Source of the DNA: Verrucomicrobiaceae bacterium | Lineage (GTDB): Bacteria; Verrucomicrobiota; Verrucomicrobiia; Verrucomicrobiales; Verrucomicrobiaceae | DNA length: 51,855 nt | Assembly (NCBI GenBank): GCA_027490195.1 | Contig: JAIXYN010000023.1 | Span: 1 to 51,855, forward strand | Direction of reading: 5' to 3' | In this document: positions 7,962 to 16,257 of the stretch, piece by piece | Layout: every line of letters starts with the position of its first letter | Numbering within the stretch: position 1 is the first letter of the stretch | The notes under the pieces: model-generated | The model's input: only the letters and a program-made list of their open reading frames with translations | Told to the model about the DNA's origin: nothing | The model's database searches: none | Translations under genes and position numbers: made by a program

Positions 7962-8258
7962 TTACTCGGGGAACTGGATGCGTGCAATGTCGCGCGCTGA
8001 GTGCAAGACTCTGAGCACAAGAATGCCTTCGTCAGTAACTCGAAAGTAGAAGCAGTATTTGCCGAATGGGTAGCTCTTACACCCGTCGGCAAGCTCGGAT
8101 CTTGGTCGGCCCAAGCCAGTGTGATGTGCGAGGTGGTCAAACTTGAGCGTGAACCGCTCGATCAAGCGATCCGCCTGAAATTGACTGTCCTGCGCGACAT
8201 AGTCCCATATGTCCTGGAGATCGAGACGAGCGGCGAATGTTAGATCAACCTGGGCCAT
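7962..8258 (-). CDS. parE: ParE/RelE-family toxin
   Basis: 98-aa protein with the RelE/ParE fold signature: an N-terminal strand and helix (FAARLDLQDIWDYVAQDSQFQADRLIERF), central GLGRPRSELADGCKSYPFGKYCFYFRV, and a C-terminal VLRVLHSARDIARIQFPE. ParE proteins poison DNA gyrase, while related RelE proteins cut mRNA on the ribosome. The S-x-P-x-G-K-Y-x-x-Y/F-R pattern fits ParE better. It starts 3 bp after the antitoxin stop, so the two are co-transcribed. On this module it probably serves plasmid or ICE stability. Confidence 0.9.
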   Translation of the reverse strand: MAQVDLTFAARLDLQDIWDYVAQDSQFQADRLIERFTLKFDHLAHHTGLGRPRSELADGCKSYPFGKYCFYFRVTDEGILVLRVLHSARDIARIQFPE

Positions 8259-8261
8259 GGA

Positions 8262-8555
8262 CTATGCGCTTTGGCGTGAGGCGAACGCTGCGTGACGCTC
8301 TGCCAGGAAATCCTTAACATCGAAGTTGCGGATGACCTCGCCGCGTTCGGCCTGGTCGACAGCGATCTGGATGTCCGCACGGAGCGCAGCAAGCTTGGCT
8401 TCATCCGCTTCGCTGAGTCGCTCTTCGACCTGATCCTTGTAGATCGAAAGCACATTGATGAAGAACTCATCAGTGTTGTGATACTCACCAGCTTGAACTG
8501 ACTTGTTCACGAACTGGCTGAGTTCATCTGGCAGTTGGATGGCTACTTGGGTCAT
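8262..8555 (-). CDS. parD: ParD-type antitoxin
   Basis: 97-aa partner of the downstream ParE toxin. The N-terminus (MTQVAIQLPDELSQFVNKSVQAGEY) is a ribbon-helix-helix DNA-binding region, and the charged C-terminal half (ERLSEADEAKLAALRADIQ and DVKDFLAERH) would wrap the toxin. Antitoxin-first order and a 3-bp gap to parE are the usual layout. Such proteins repress their own promoter, which should lie in the 47 bp between here and parB. Confidence 0.88.
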   Translation of the reverse strand: MTQVAIQLPDELSQFVNKSVQAGEYHNTDEFFINVLSIYKDQVEERLSEADEAKLAALRADIQIAVDQAERGEVIRNFDVKDFLAERHAAFASRQSA

Positions 8556-8602
8556 GATGGTATGATTGTATCAAATGGAGTGGGATTGTCGAGGGCCTTG
8601 AA

Positions 8603-9448
8603 TCACCGCAATGAGTCGTCTTCCCTCACCTGCTGGGTGAGGCGGCGGAGTGCGGCGAGCATGGCTTCCCTAGCACCGGTCTCTCGTTTGGCTCGGATGG
8701 TGGCCGAGCAATTCCCTTCCCTCTGCTGGAGCTGGATCATCGTGGCTGGGCGGGCGGACTTGGGTGAACTGGAGTTCCCTTCTTTGGCCCGGTGCGCCTC
8801 GACTCGGGCGCGGATGCTGCGGGTGCTTTCCCCTGCTACGGCGGCGGCTACGAGTTCCTCCTGGAGCTTCGTGTCATCGACCATAGCGATGCGTTGTGTC
8901 ATTTCATAGCCGACGCCTGGGGTGTTGCGCAGCTCTTCCTGGAGACGGGCTGGCAGTTCGAGGACGCGGAGCATGGAACTCATCCATTGCTCGCTCTTCC
9001 CTACTTGGCGGGCGAGTTCTCGCTGAGTAGTGACGGCTCCGGTGTCGAGGAGGTGTCGCAAGGTCTCCGCGAGTTCGACTGCGCCGATGTTCTCCCTTTG
9101 GATGTTCGAGATGAGACTCTTGAAGCGGCGGGTGATGTCGTCGTCGGGTTCACGCACAAGGACTTCGAGGTCGGTGAGGCCGACTGCCTTTGCGGCTCGG
9201 TAACGGCGGTGGCCGGTGAGGATGCGGTAGTGCTCGCCTTCCTGGGTGACAGTGATGGGTTCGATGATGCCATGCTTGCGCACGGATTCGATCATGTCGT
9301 CCATGTTGCGGAAGGTCTTGCGTTCGTTGTTGGGGTCTTCTTGGAGGCGGTCAATGCTGACGATGAAGCGGCCTCGCTTCGGTAGTCCGCCGGTGAGTCC
9401 GGCCTTAACGAGATCGAGTCGGCTTTTGCCATCGGGTAGTTTGGTCAT
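8603..9448 (-). CDS. parB: ParB/RepB/Spo0J-family partition protein
   Basis: 281-aa centromere-binding protein. Its ParB N-terminal domain shows IDRLQEDPNNERKTF, the GIIEPITV segment, LTGHRRYRAAKAVG (box II, the CTP-binding loop region) and NIQRENIGAVELAE. A helix-turn-helix follows (TQRELARQVGKSEQWMSSMLRVLELP). The ATG overlaps the parA stop by 4 bp, the standard parAB arrangement. It would bind a parS site, which I could not single out. Together with ParA it gives faithful inheritance of the element. Confidence 0.93.
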   Translation of the reverse strand: MTKLPDGKSRLDLVKAGLTGGLPKRGRFIVSIDRLQEDPNNERKTFRNMDDMIESVRKHGIIEPITVTQEGEHYRILTGHRRYRAAKAVGLTDLEVLVREPDDDITRRFKSLISNIQRENIGAVELAETLRHLLDTGAVTTQRELARQVGKSEQWMSSMLRVLELPARLQEELRNTPGVGYEMTQRIAMVDDTKLQEELVAAAVAGESTRSIRARVEAHRAKEGNSSSPKSARPATMIQLQQREGNCSATIRAKRETGAREAMLAALRRLTQQVREDDSLR

Positions 9449-10287
9449 GCTGCTTGGGCGGTGACTTCATCGGGGTGAGCCGCGATGATTTGCGGCTCTT
9501 GCGATGCTGTCTCCGTGTGGGCCTGTGGCCCGTTAGTGAATAAGTCGCGCACTTCTTCGACAAGTGCGGCCATGTCCTGCGCTCCTTTTGAGAGAGGGCG
9601 GTAGTGGAAGATGCTGCCTCCATTCTCATCCACCTGCGCCATCCATCCGCAGGAGCGAATCTCACTGCGTGCGGGGGCGATGCCGTCGTCCGCAAGCAAC
9701 GTGAGCACACGCTTCCGTAGGCCCGGCAGTCGCGTGAGATTGCTCAAGACGTGCAACATGCGGAAGTCGGCACTGGGGCGGAGTTTGACGAGGAGCTTGT
9801 AAATGCTGGCATAGCTGCGGACGGCCTTGGTGCTCTCGAATGGGACGATGAAGGCGTCTGCGGGAAAGATGGCGTTCTCCATGATCGGCGAGATTTGGTT
9901 CGGTGAATCAATGACGATGAAGTCAAAGCGATCCGCGATGTGTTCCTCGGCAAGCAATTGCGTGAGCATGGAGGGATAGCCTTCGGTCTGGCTGATCTCT
10001 CTGCCAAGGTCTTCGAGTCCATCGGCGCTGGCGACGAATGAAAGGTTCTTGAAGCCTGTGGGCTGGATCACCTCGCTCAAACTTTGCTGTCGGGTGAGTG
10101 CTGAGACGAGGGTGCCGTCGGCTGTGAGTCCATCCCCTGCGGCAAGCCACTGGGTGACCTGTGCCTGCGGGTCTAGGTCCATGAGCAAGACGCGATGCCC
10201 GTGACGAGCGAGTCCGCTAGCGACGTTCATGGCAATGGTGCTCTTGCCACAGCCGCCTTTGGCATTGATGACGGTGATGATGTTCAT
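9445..10287 (-). CDS. parA: ParA-family partition ATPase
   Basis: 280-aa Walker-type ATPase that moves ParB-bound DNA. The deviant Walker A motif NAKGGCGKST is at residues 8-17, LLMDLDPQAQVTQWL forms the A' region, and FIVIDSPNQIS holds the Walker B aspartate. There is no N-terminal HTH, so it is the small (type Ib-like or chromosomal-like) form. The gene overlaps the upstream rep-like gene by 4 bp and the downstream parB by 4 bp, making one operon. Confidence 0.94.
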   Translation of the reverse strand: MNIITVINAKGGCGKSTIAMNVASGLARHGHRVLLMDLDPQAQVTQWLAAGDGLTADGTLVSALTRQQSLSEVIQPTGFKNLSFVASADGLEDLGREISQTEGYPSMLTQLLAEEHIADRFDFIVIDSPNQISPIMENAIFPADAFIVPFESTKAVRSYASIYKLLVKLRPSADFRMLHVLSNLTRLPGLRKRVLTLLADDGIAPARSEIRSCGWMAQVDENGGSIFHYRPLSKGAQDMAALVEEVRDLFTNGPQAHTETASQEPQIIAAHPDEVTAQAA

Positions 10288-12014
10288 GTGCGTGGTTTAA
10301 AGGGTTCGTTGTTAATGGTCGCGTCCCACTGCCAGAAGTCAGGCAATGAGAAGTGGCTGCGAAGGTCAGCGAGTCGCGTGTTCTCTTGGTCGAAGACGGC
10401 GAGCATGGACTTGCTCCATGAGGCGTTGGCATCGGTGAGTCGCTTTCGTGATGCCTCCCGCTTCGCCTCGAACTCAAAGAACTCGCTCGCGTTCGTCTGG
10501 CGCAGTTCGGTCTCGCGATGCTTCAGCCATTGCTGATACACTGGCAGGTATTGCGCATAGTGGGATGATTTCGCGTGCTCAAGCTTGCGCTCGGACTCGG
10601 CGCGGACTCTTGTCTGCAAGCTCGCGAGCATAGCATCGCCACACTGGCGAATCGCCAAGGCCAAGGATGGAATTGGCGAGCGTTGATCGAGAGCACGCGA
10701 TGCGAGTTCTCTTCCCCATGCCGCGATGTCGTTTGCGGGAGTGATTTGAGTCAGACGCGCAACGAAGGAAGTCGCAAGCTCGGCATCCCGAGTGGATGGC
10801 TCTGCTACGGGCTCGCCTTTGTTTCCTCCGAAGGCGGCGAAGAAGTGACGCGCAAACTCTCGACCTCGCTCGTCGGCAACTTCGGTCGCCCGAAGTTTTG
10901 CTGGCTCAGGCCACTTCCCTTCGATGGCCCGGCGCAACATGCCGAGCTTGCTGCGCGCTGGGGCTCGCTGCGAGAGCCACGCAATCTGGCTTTCGATCTC
11001 CTGGAGGCTGTGCTGCGTCGCCAGTTGATTCGCGATGCTGTTGTCGAAGCCGACTTCGACGAGCTTCGTGAAGGCTTCAGTGAATGAGGACGGCTGCGGC
11101 TGTTTAACAGTTTCGTTTTCTTGTTTCGTTTTAATACTGGTCCGGTTTTCCGACCGATCCGCTGGTGCGGAAATCTGACCGATGATGGTTCGATTTTCCG
11201 ACTGATCGGCTGGTGCGAATTTCTGACCGATGGGATAATCGCACCAACGAATGGCGTAGGTAGCCCGGCGACGTTCAGCAGCGTCTGGACTGAAGACGCC
11301 GTCCTCAATGCGCACGATGTAGTTCTTCTCCAACGCGATGCGCAGTGCTTTGGCGAGATCAGAGCGACTGCCGAAGCGCGCATAGTTTTCGATCTGCTGG
11401 TAGGAGATGGCAATCTGTTGACGGCGGCGTCCGTGACGTGCCTGAAAGCCAATCGAATGACGAATGATGGAGCCCACAACCTTGATCACGGACAGCGGCT
11501 CGTTGGGGATGACAACATCGAAGAACTCGTTCGGGATGTCGGTTCGATTGCCTTCGCCTTCAAAGAAGCCAGTGAAGGCTTCGCGGCGAGTGGTGTAGTC
11601 GGCGGCAGACCATCGAAGCTGATAGGTCGCGGTTTGTCCTGCATCGTGTGCGAGCTTGGGACGGCCTTCGGTGACACACTCGATGATCTTGCCTGCGACC
11701 GCATCGTCGAGCGCATGGCGGATCATGTCGCGGCTGACGCCCGCACGACGCTCAAGATCGGAGTAAGTAGATGAAATTTGCTCCTCCTGCGGATTGCCGT
11801 TGGCATCGCACCAGCCAAGCGTTCGTCGCAGTAAGTAGCCGACGATGCGCACGACTCCGCGTGAAAAGTTCGGGATGACAACATCGAAGAACTGATTCGG
11901 AGTAAAGGTGGTGTTAGAGGTCGGGGCTTTGAAACCTGGGAACGTCGAAGATGATGTCCGCTCGACGAGAGCGGTTGTGAGTTTGGGTTGCTTTTCCGTG
12001 CCCGTGACGAGCAT
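10284..12014 (-). CDS. replication-initiator-like protein with two winged-helix copies
   Basis: 576-aa protein probably starting replication of the element. Two related winged-helix segments begin NQFFDVVIPNFSRGVVRIVGYLLRRTLGW (about 40-70) and NEFFDVVIPNEPLSVIKVVGSIIRHSIGF (about 160-190), an internal duplication typical of plasmid and phage Rep proteins. A linker near 260-295 carries two tandem copies of an APAD-x-SENRT motif, then the C-terminal half is helical and highly charged. Position at the head of parAB and behind an RHH gene supports a Rep role. I cannot name its family with certainty, and the origin is not localised. Confidence 0.7.
   Translation of the reverse strand: MLVTGTEKQPKLTTALVERTSSSTFPGFKAPTSNTTFTPNQFFDVVIPNFSRGVVRIVGYLLRRTLGWCDANGNPQEEQISSTYSDLERRAGVSRDMIRHALDDAVAGKIIECVTEGRPKLAHDAGQTATYQLRWSAADYTTRREAFTGFFEGEGNRTDIPNEFFDVVIPNEPLSVIKVVGSIIRHSIGFQARHGRRRQQIAISYQQIENYARFGSRSDLAKALRIALEKNYIVRIEDGVFSPDAAERRRATYAIRWCDYPIGQKFAPADQSENRTIIGQISAPADRSENRTSIKTKQENETVKQPQPSSFTEAFTKLVEVGFDNSIANQLATQHSLQEIESQIAWLSQRAPARSKLGMLRRAIEGKWPEPAKLRATEVADERGREFARHFFAAFGGNKGEPVAEPSTRDAELATSFVARLTQITPANDIAAWGRELASRALDQRSPIPSLALAIRQCGDAMLASLQTRVRAESERKLEHAKSSHYAQYLPVYQQWLKHRETELRQTNASEFFEFEAKREASRKRLTDANASWSKSMLAVFDQENTRLADLRSHFSLPDFWQWDATINNEPFKPRT
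10878..10899. repeat. 22-bp palindromic repeat, copy 1 (inside rep-like gene)
   Basis: AACTTCGG, a TCGC spacer, then CCGAAGTT and a TT tail. The same 22 bases recur exactly at 12469-12490, and a degraded version (two mismatches) lies at 7812-7831. The stem is 8 bp and perfect. Confidence 0.9.
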
Positions 12015-12017
12015 GGC

Positions 12018-12215
12018 TTAGAGCTGGATCACCGGCGGCGTATTCTTTGCAGCTTCGACCCGATGCTGCTCTGCCAAGTGATGCGCATACCAACGCAAGA
12101 TTGCGTTGATGATGTAGCTGCGTGTGCGCTGCTGCTCGCGCGCGATCTGATCGACAAAGGCAAGCACATCGCTCTCGAACTTCACGCCTGCTGATTTGCG
12201 AATGATTCTTTCCAT
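12018..12215 (-). CDS. ribbon-helix-helix (CopG/Arc-like) protein
   Basis: 65-aa protein with the RHH layout: a short N-terminal strand (GVKFESDVLAFVDQIAREQQRTRSYIINAILRWY) followed by a helical tail. It lies 3 bp before the rep-like start. Small RHH proteins in this place usually repress the rep promoter and so set copy number. A CGTGAC/GTCACG dyad 20 bp upstream of the start is a fitting operator. Confidence 0.8.
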   Translation of the reverse strand: MERIIRKSAGVKFESDVLAFVDQIAREQQRTRSYIINAILRWYAHHLAEQHRVEAAKNTPPVIQL

Positions 12216-12234
12216 GCCCTCATCTTACCATGAA

Positions 12235-12253
12235 CGTGACCAAGCGTGTCACG
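12235..12253. promoter_or_regulatory. dyad upstream of RHH gene, possible operator
   Basis: CGTGAC at 12235-12240 and GTCACG at 12248-12253 form a perfect 6-bp inverted repeat with a 7-bp spacer, 20 bp upstream of the RHH start codon. Autoregulation by the RHH protein is inferred from position only. Confidence 0.4.
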
Positions 12254-12468
12254 TCGCCCTGTGGACAACTCCGTGAGTTCTTTTCCGCACCAGTGACTCT
12301 GTGCAGCGCTGCGTTGGAATGAACGAGTGGTCACTGTGGGCCAGCGGTGGAGTGACGAACGAGTTCGTTTCGATGCTGCGCTGTATCTCAGGCGGTGGAA
12401 TCGCATGGCTTTCATCGAGAGCGCAGCGGCGTGAGAGCGGGGCGATTCGGGGTGGGCTGTGACAATCG

Positions 12469-12490
12469 AACTTCGGTCGCCCGAAGTTTT
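12469..12490. repeat. 22-bp palindromic repeat, copy 2 (intergenic)
   Basis: Identical to 10878-10899. The T-rich 3' end after the stem resembles a small terminator on the plus strand, but a second copy lies within a coding region, so a DNA-binding or mobile-repeat role is also possible. Confidence 0.9.
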
Positions 12491-12681
12491 CAAGGACTCG
12501 ACGGAGGCACGAGAGAGCCTGGCTCCATGCGTTGCATGGAAGAAGCCGGGCGTGCGTGCCTGGGGCGACTGGATGACGGACTGATCAGCGTTCCATCGTC
12601 AGCGGCGAAGCGATGCGCTGGATGGCTAGGTGGTGGCAAAGCGTCTATCGCTCAAGAAGCTTTCCCACTTAACGGATGAAG

Positions 12682-15531
12682 TCACTTCTTGGGCTTACCT
12701 TTGACCAGCTTCAATCTGCCACCCTCGATCTCCAAATCATTCCCAACAAGGTGATAGGTAAATGTCGAGCCAACAATCCGTGCAGCATCTTTCTCAAACT
12801 CTGTATTCCATGTGCCTGAACTTGCGTCCTTGTCCTGAACCCAGCCTTGCCTTCCAAAATAGGCGGTGAACTGTTCGGCACCAGTGAACTGAAGCGACCC
12901 TTCCATCTCCGCCGTTTGCATTGAAATTACGCCATCAGGGTGTCGAGCTTTCACTACTTCAGGAGTCTGTGTATTCACCAACTCACGGTAGGTTCTGTGG
13001 ATCATCGTGTGTCCAGGAGTCCAGCCGACAGCTTCATGAATCTCGTATGTCTTGCCGTTGACGTTCTGCGTGTTCACAGCCGCCCACACTGGTCCCGGCA
13101 GTCTGATCTTTACTGCTGGCGGGCCGGATTGTTTCGGCGCAGCCTTGGGCGTTGCACTGCCGTGTTTGAGGTCGTGAACTTTGGCTTTGTGCGAAGTGAT
13201 CAGATAGCCCGCCTTGAACGGACGAATCTCAATCGTGATGTCAACCAAACCGGATTGCCAGTCGCCCTTGTCGTTCTCGTTGCGAAACTCAACGGTATAG
13301 CTGGCATTCCATGCGTCACCGTTCTGTCGAAGCGTGATCGCTCCCTGAATAGATTCATTCCCACGCGGCCAATTTTGGCGATGCGTGATCTCGTCTTTGG
13401 CAATCACGTCTTTGAGCACTCTGCCTTTGTCGAGGAAGTCCACGATGTCAGCATAATCGGCCATCATTCCGTCGATATTGCCTGCTGAGGCATTGACGTG
13501 ATGACGCTGAACAAACCTCTTCACAGCCTCCTCAACCTCATTGATCACTGGCTTGGATGGAGGAGGCGGCAACGGCGATGGCTCCGCCACTTTCGGTGGT
13601 GGCTGCTGCTTGGGAGCAAAAGTCCGGGCACGAGGAACAACAACGAAGGAGTCGCCTATCCAATCTGCTGCAAGGGTTTGCGGTGTTTCAAGAACCGTCT
13701 CGATCTCTTTTGTGGGCTGGTCGGACAGTTTGCCGACGAGTTTCCACCAGCCATCGGATTCAGCGGGTCTCCATTTCACAATGCGACCCGCTTCCCAAGT
13801 GTGCAGCGTCGCGATCACATCTTCCGCATCGATTGGCTGCACTCGTTGTGTGATCGCAAAGTTTGCCCTACCAGCCGTCCATTCTTGGAGACGAAGCGTG
13901 GCCTTCACATGATCATAGTCAGGCCCAACGGTCTTCCCTGTGAGCGGGTTGATCAGAGGGGAATAGACGAATGCGCAGACGAGATTCTTGGTGATCTGTT
14001 CTTTGGTAGTGTCTTCGGTGATGCCCTCTTTAACCAAGGGCATCTCTGCTTCGAGACTCCATTGAGGTGGCGACTGCAATCGCATGTAGGCCACCTGAGC
14101 TTGATCGTTGCTGATGAGAATCAGTTTGGAAGCATCAGGAGCACAGAAGCACTTCATCCCTTGATCGACTGTTAGACTGGTCAAGGCATGGGTAATTTTG
14201 CTCTTATCATCGGAAAACGCCCAGCGCTGAGTATATCCATATCGCCAACTTCCGTCCGGCTGACGACGTGGTGGCGGCTGATTCTGCACAATCAAATCAG
14301 CAACTCCGAAAGTCCATCGACTGAACATTGGCAGTCCATCCTTTGACCCGTCTGCCGCCCATCGCTTCTTGGTGGCGTCATCGGCTTGCGCGAGAAATGC
14401 CGAATCCTTGATCGGTTTGAGCAACAACTTGTCGAGATCAAGAAACAGAGGCTCTTCGTCAGAGGGGAAGAAGGCAATCTCTTTGGCCGACCACCACGCA
14501 TAGTCCCCTGATGGAATGTCTCCGTTTTTCGGACGCGGCAACACGATCATAGTGTTACTCTCGGGATCGAGTATCCAAATGCGGCCCTCTTTGCCATCTC
14601 CAGACACGCAGGCCAGACGCTTGAAGTCAGGCGACCACGCCAGCTTGCGTTCCGGGAAAAAGGACACCGGAATGGAGGCAATGTGTTTGAACCAATCCAA
14701 GTCAAAGAAAGTGATCATCGGTGATCGCTTGCTGCTGTCACAGAACGCGAACACAGAGAAGTCTGGCTTGACCGCCATCGGCATGTGGGATTGCACACTC
14801 GAAATCGTCTTCACGGTGTCCACCGTCACCTGTCCAAACTTGGCGGATGCGAACTCCGGCGATGCTACAAAGTGAAAAGGAGCCGGTGGTGGCGGCGGCG
14901 GCGGTGGAACAATCACGGGTGGGGGCGGATCGACCTTTAATGGACGCCCAAGATGAAAAACGGGTGAACCCAAGGTGATCAGGCCAGCCACAGTGATCGC
15001 TATCGAAGCCCAACGCTGCCATGTCAGCATGATAGTTTCGGTTATCGGCCCTTTCGGTATCCGTCGTGCCGAAATCAGTGCGCCCAACGCGCCTCCAAAA
15101 AATCCAAATAGTCCTCCGGGCAGAAGACCGGCAAGCGCCACGAGCAACGTCATCCACGAACGCCAACGCATCGCGATGTCCCCAGCGGTAGTCTCGGCAT
15201 TCCAAACATCGAAGACCGCCTTTAAGACAATCACCGAGCCGCCGAACCAAGCCGCACGGAACCCTGCGCGAAGTCCAAGTCTGGCCCCGATGCCAATAGC
15301 CAGAGGCCGAGATTGAAGATCGCTCGGACGGCTACTAGCCGTCGTCAGTCCCGCGATGGCAGCGACCATTGACAGGAGAACAATCTGAGCGGCTCGTTGA
15401 GCCTGTTGATTCTGGAACTGCCCAGGGATGCCCCCCAGCAAAACAAGTAAAAGCAGGCCGACCGCCACACCAATAGCGTCCGCCCGCATCTTCGCGGTAT
15501 CGGTCAATTTCAGTCCCGAGTTCACTGCCAT
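12682..15531 (-). CDS. large membrane protein with propeller-like and NTF2-like regions
   Basis: 949 aa, no named family. Four hydrophobic segments lie in the first 220 residues (VGLLLLVLLGG, AAQIVLLSMVAAIAGL, WMTLLVALAGLLPGGLFGFFGGALGALI, ASIAITVAGLITLG). A PPPPVIVPPPPPPPP linker leads to a large domain with WD40/TolB-like strands (LAWSPDFKRLACVSGDG, IWILDPESN). A second proline-rich linker (about 660-690) precedes an NTF2-like region (VEEAVKRFVQRHH, ASYTVEFRNENDKGDWQ), then a C-terminal strand-rich tail. ATG 15531 precedes the first membrane segment but lacks a Shine-Dalgarno sequence; a TTG at 15633 is in frame. Function unknown. Confidence 0.7.
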   Translation of the reverse strand: MAVNSGLKLTDTAKMRADAIGVAVGLLLLVLLGGIPGQFQNQQAQRAAQIVLLSMVAAIAGLTTASSRPSDLQSRPLAIGIGARLGLRAGFRAAWFGGSVIVLKAVFDVWNAETTAGDIAMRWRSWMTLLVALAGLLPGGLFGFFGGALGALISARRIPKGPITETIMLTWQRWASIAITVAGLITLGSPVFHLGRPLKVDPPPPVIVPPPPPPPPAPFHFVASPEFASAKFGQVTVDTVKTISSVQSHMPMAVKPDFSVFAFCDSSKRSPMITFFDLDWFKHIASIPVSFFPERKLAWSPDFKRLACVSGDGKEGRIWILDPESNTMIVLPRPKNGDIPSGDYAWWSAKEIAFFPSDEEPLFLDLDKLLLKPIKDSAFLAQADDATKKRWAADGSKDGLPMFSRWTFGVADLIVQNQPPPRRQPDGSWRYGYTQRWAFSDDKSKITHALTSLTVDQGMKCFCAPDASKLILISNDQAQVAYMRLQSPPQWSLEAEMPLVKEGITEDTTKEQITKNLVCAFVYSPLINPLTGKTVGPDYDHVKATLRLQEWTAGRANFAITQRVQPIDAEDVIATLHTWEAGRIVKWRPAESDGWWKLVGKLSDQPTKEIETVLETPQTLAADWIGDSFVVVPRARTFAPKQQPPPKVAEPSPLPPPPSKPVINEVEEAVKRFVQRHHVNASAGNIDGMMADYADIVDFLDKGRVLKDVIAKDEITHRQNWPRGNESIQGAITLRQNGDAWNASYTVEFRNENDKGDWQSGLVDITIEIRPFKAGYLITSHKAKVHDLKHGSATPKAAPKQSGPPAVKIRLPGPVWAAVNTQNVNGKTYEIHEAVGWTPGHTMIHRTYRELVNTQTPEVVKARHPDGVISMQTAEMEGSLQFTGAEQFTAYFGRQGWVQDKDASSGTWNTEFEKDAARIVGSTFTYHLVGNDLEIEGGRLKLVKGKPKK

Positions 15532-15541
15532 GACGAATTGT

Positions 15542-15598
15542 TTAGAGCATCCTGCGCAAAATCTCAAGGTGCTCGTGGAGCATCCTACAAAGAGACAT
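15542..15598 (-). CDS. 18-codon upstream ORF (putative leader peptide)
   Basis: ATG at 15598 follows a near-perfect Shine-Dalgarno (AGGAGG, 6-nt spacing). The frame, beginning MSLCRMLHEHLE, ends at TAA 15542-15544, 11 nt before the likely start of the large membrane protein, which has no ribosome site of its own. This suggests translation by coupling or re-initiation. It could be chance if the TTG start at 15633 is used instead. Confidence 0.4.
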   Translation of the reverse strand: MSLCRMLHEHLEILRRML

Positions 15599-15859
15599 CT
15601 CCACCCTCCTTCGTGAACCTCTATCGAGATCAAGGACTAAGCGGTGCGTATTGTGAAAGACAAGGATCACAGTCAACCTGAGAGCGCGATGCGCCGAAAC
15701 GGCTCAGAGTCAGCCTGGTTGCCCGCCGCAAACTTGAGGTTCAATCCTGAGCGGAAAAATGCACAAACTAGCCGCGCTAGGAACTCGGTCCCCGCCTGGG
15801 ATTGCTTCTTCGGCCCTGCTCCACGAATAAAAACACCCCAACAAAAGACTTTTGAAATT

Positions 15860-16171
15860 CTATGTGTTGACTGACGAAGTCCCCTGATCAGGATCAAAGC
15901 CGAGGTAACCCACGAGCAACGCCCTATTCTCCCGAGAGGGCGGCCCTTTGTGCATCTCCCAAAACTTGATAGAACCGTGAGCGATCCCCAGTTTTTGACC
16001 CAACTCCTTCATTGTTAGATTCTCCTTGAGCCGTTTTGCTCGCACATGGTCAGCTATGCAAACAGGTTCCAAATGCCGGTCTGATCGCAGCCACCAGCGC
16101 CTCGAATATCGCTTCAAAGACACGCTCAACCGCCGCTGATGAAAAGCCAACAAACGCATCCGGGAGCTCAT
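15860..16171 (-). CDS. HTH (Xre-like) DNA-binding protein
   Basis: 103 aa. The C-terminal half is a helix-turn-helix: IADHVRAKRLKENLTMKELGQKLGIAHGSIKFWE, then ALLVGYLGFDP. That ending, with one HTH leading to G-F/Y-D-P, is common in short regulators found next to mobile DNA. The N-terminal 35 residues are arginine- and tryptophan-rich and may be a wrongly long start or a decayed fusion remnant. It is the last minus-strand gene before the chromosome-like plus-strand genes. Confidence 0.65.
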   Translation of the reverse strand: MSSRMRLLAFHQRRLSVSLKRYSRRWWLRSDRHLEPVCIADHVRAKRLKENLTMKELGQKLGIAHGSIKFWEMHKGPPSRENRALLVGYLGFDPDQGTSSVNT

Positions 16172-16257
16172 GTTAGGCCGATGACCTCTGCCATTTCCAA
16201 TCCAAACGCTCCTGCATTTGCCTCCGCGCCTCAGCGCGCCTATGGCGGCGCTGCCCT

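Larger units (their letters stand above)
12216..12681. other. 466-bp non-coding region at the head of the rep-par operon
   Basis: It contains a dyad (12235-12253), the second copy of the module's 22-bp palindrome (12469-12490) and no credible gene. A minus-strand open frame across it has poor composition. As the region upstream of RHH-rep-parAB it is the natural place for the operon promoter and possibly the replication origin. I see no clear iterons. Confidence 0.5.

Noticed and set aside
12182..12493. 103-codon minus-strand frame upstream of the RHH gene
   Set aside because: It overlaps the RHH start and covers an operator-like dyad and a palindrome. Composition is random-like and there is no domain.
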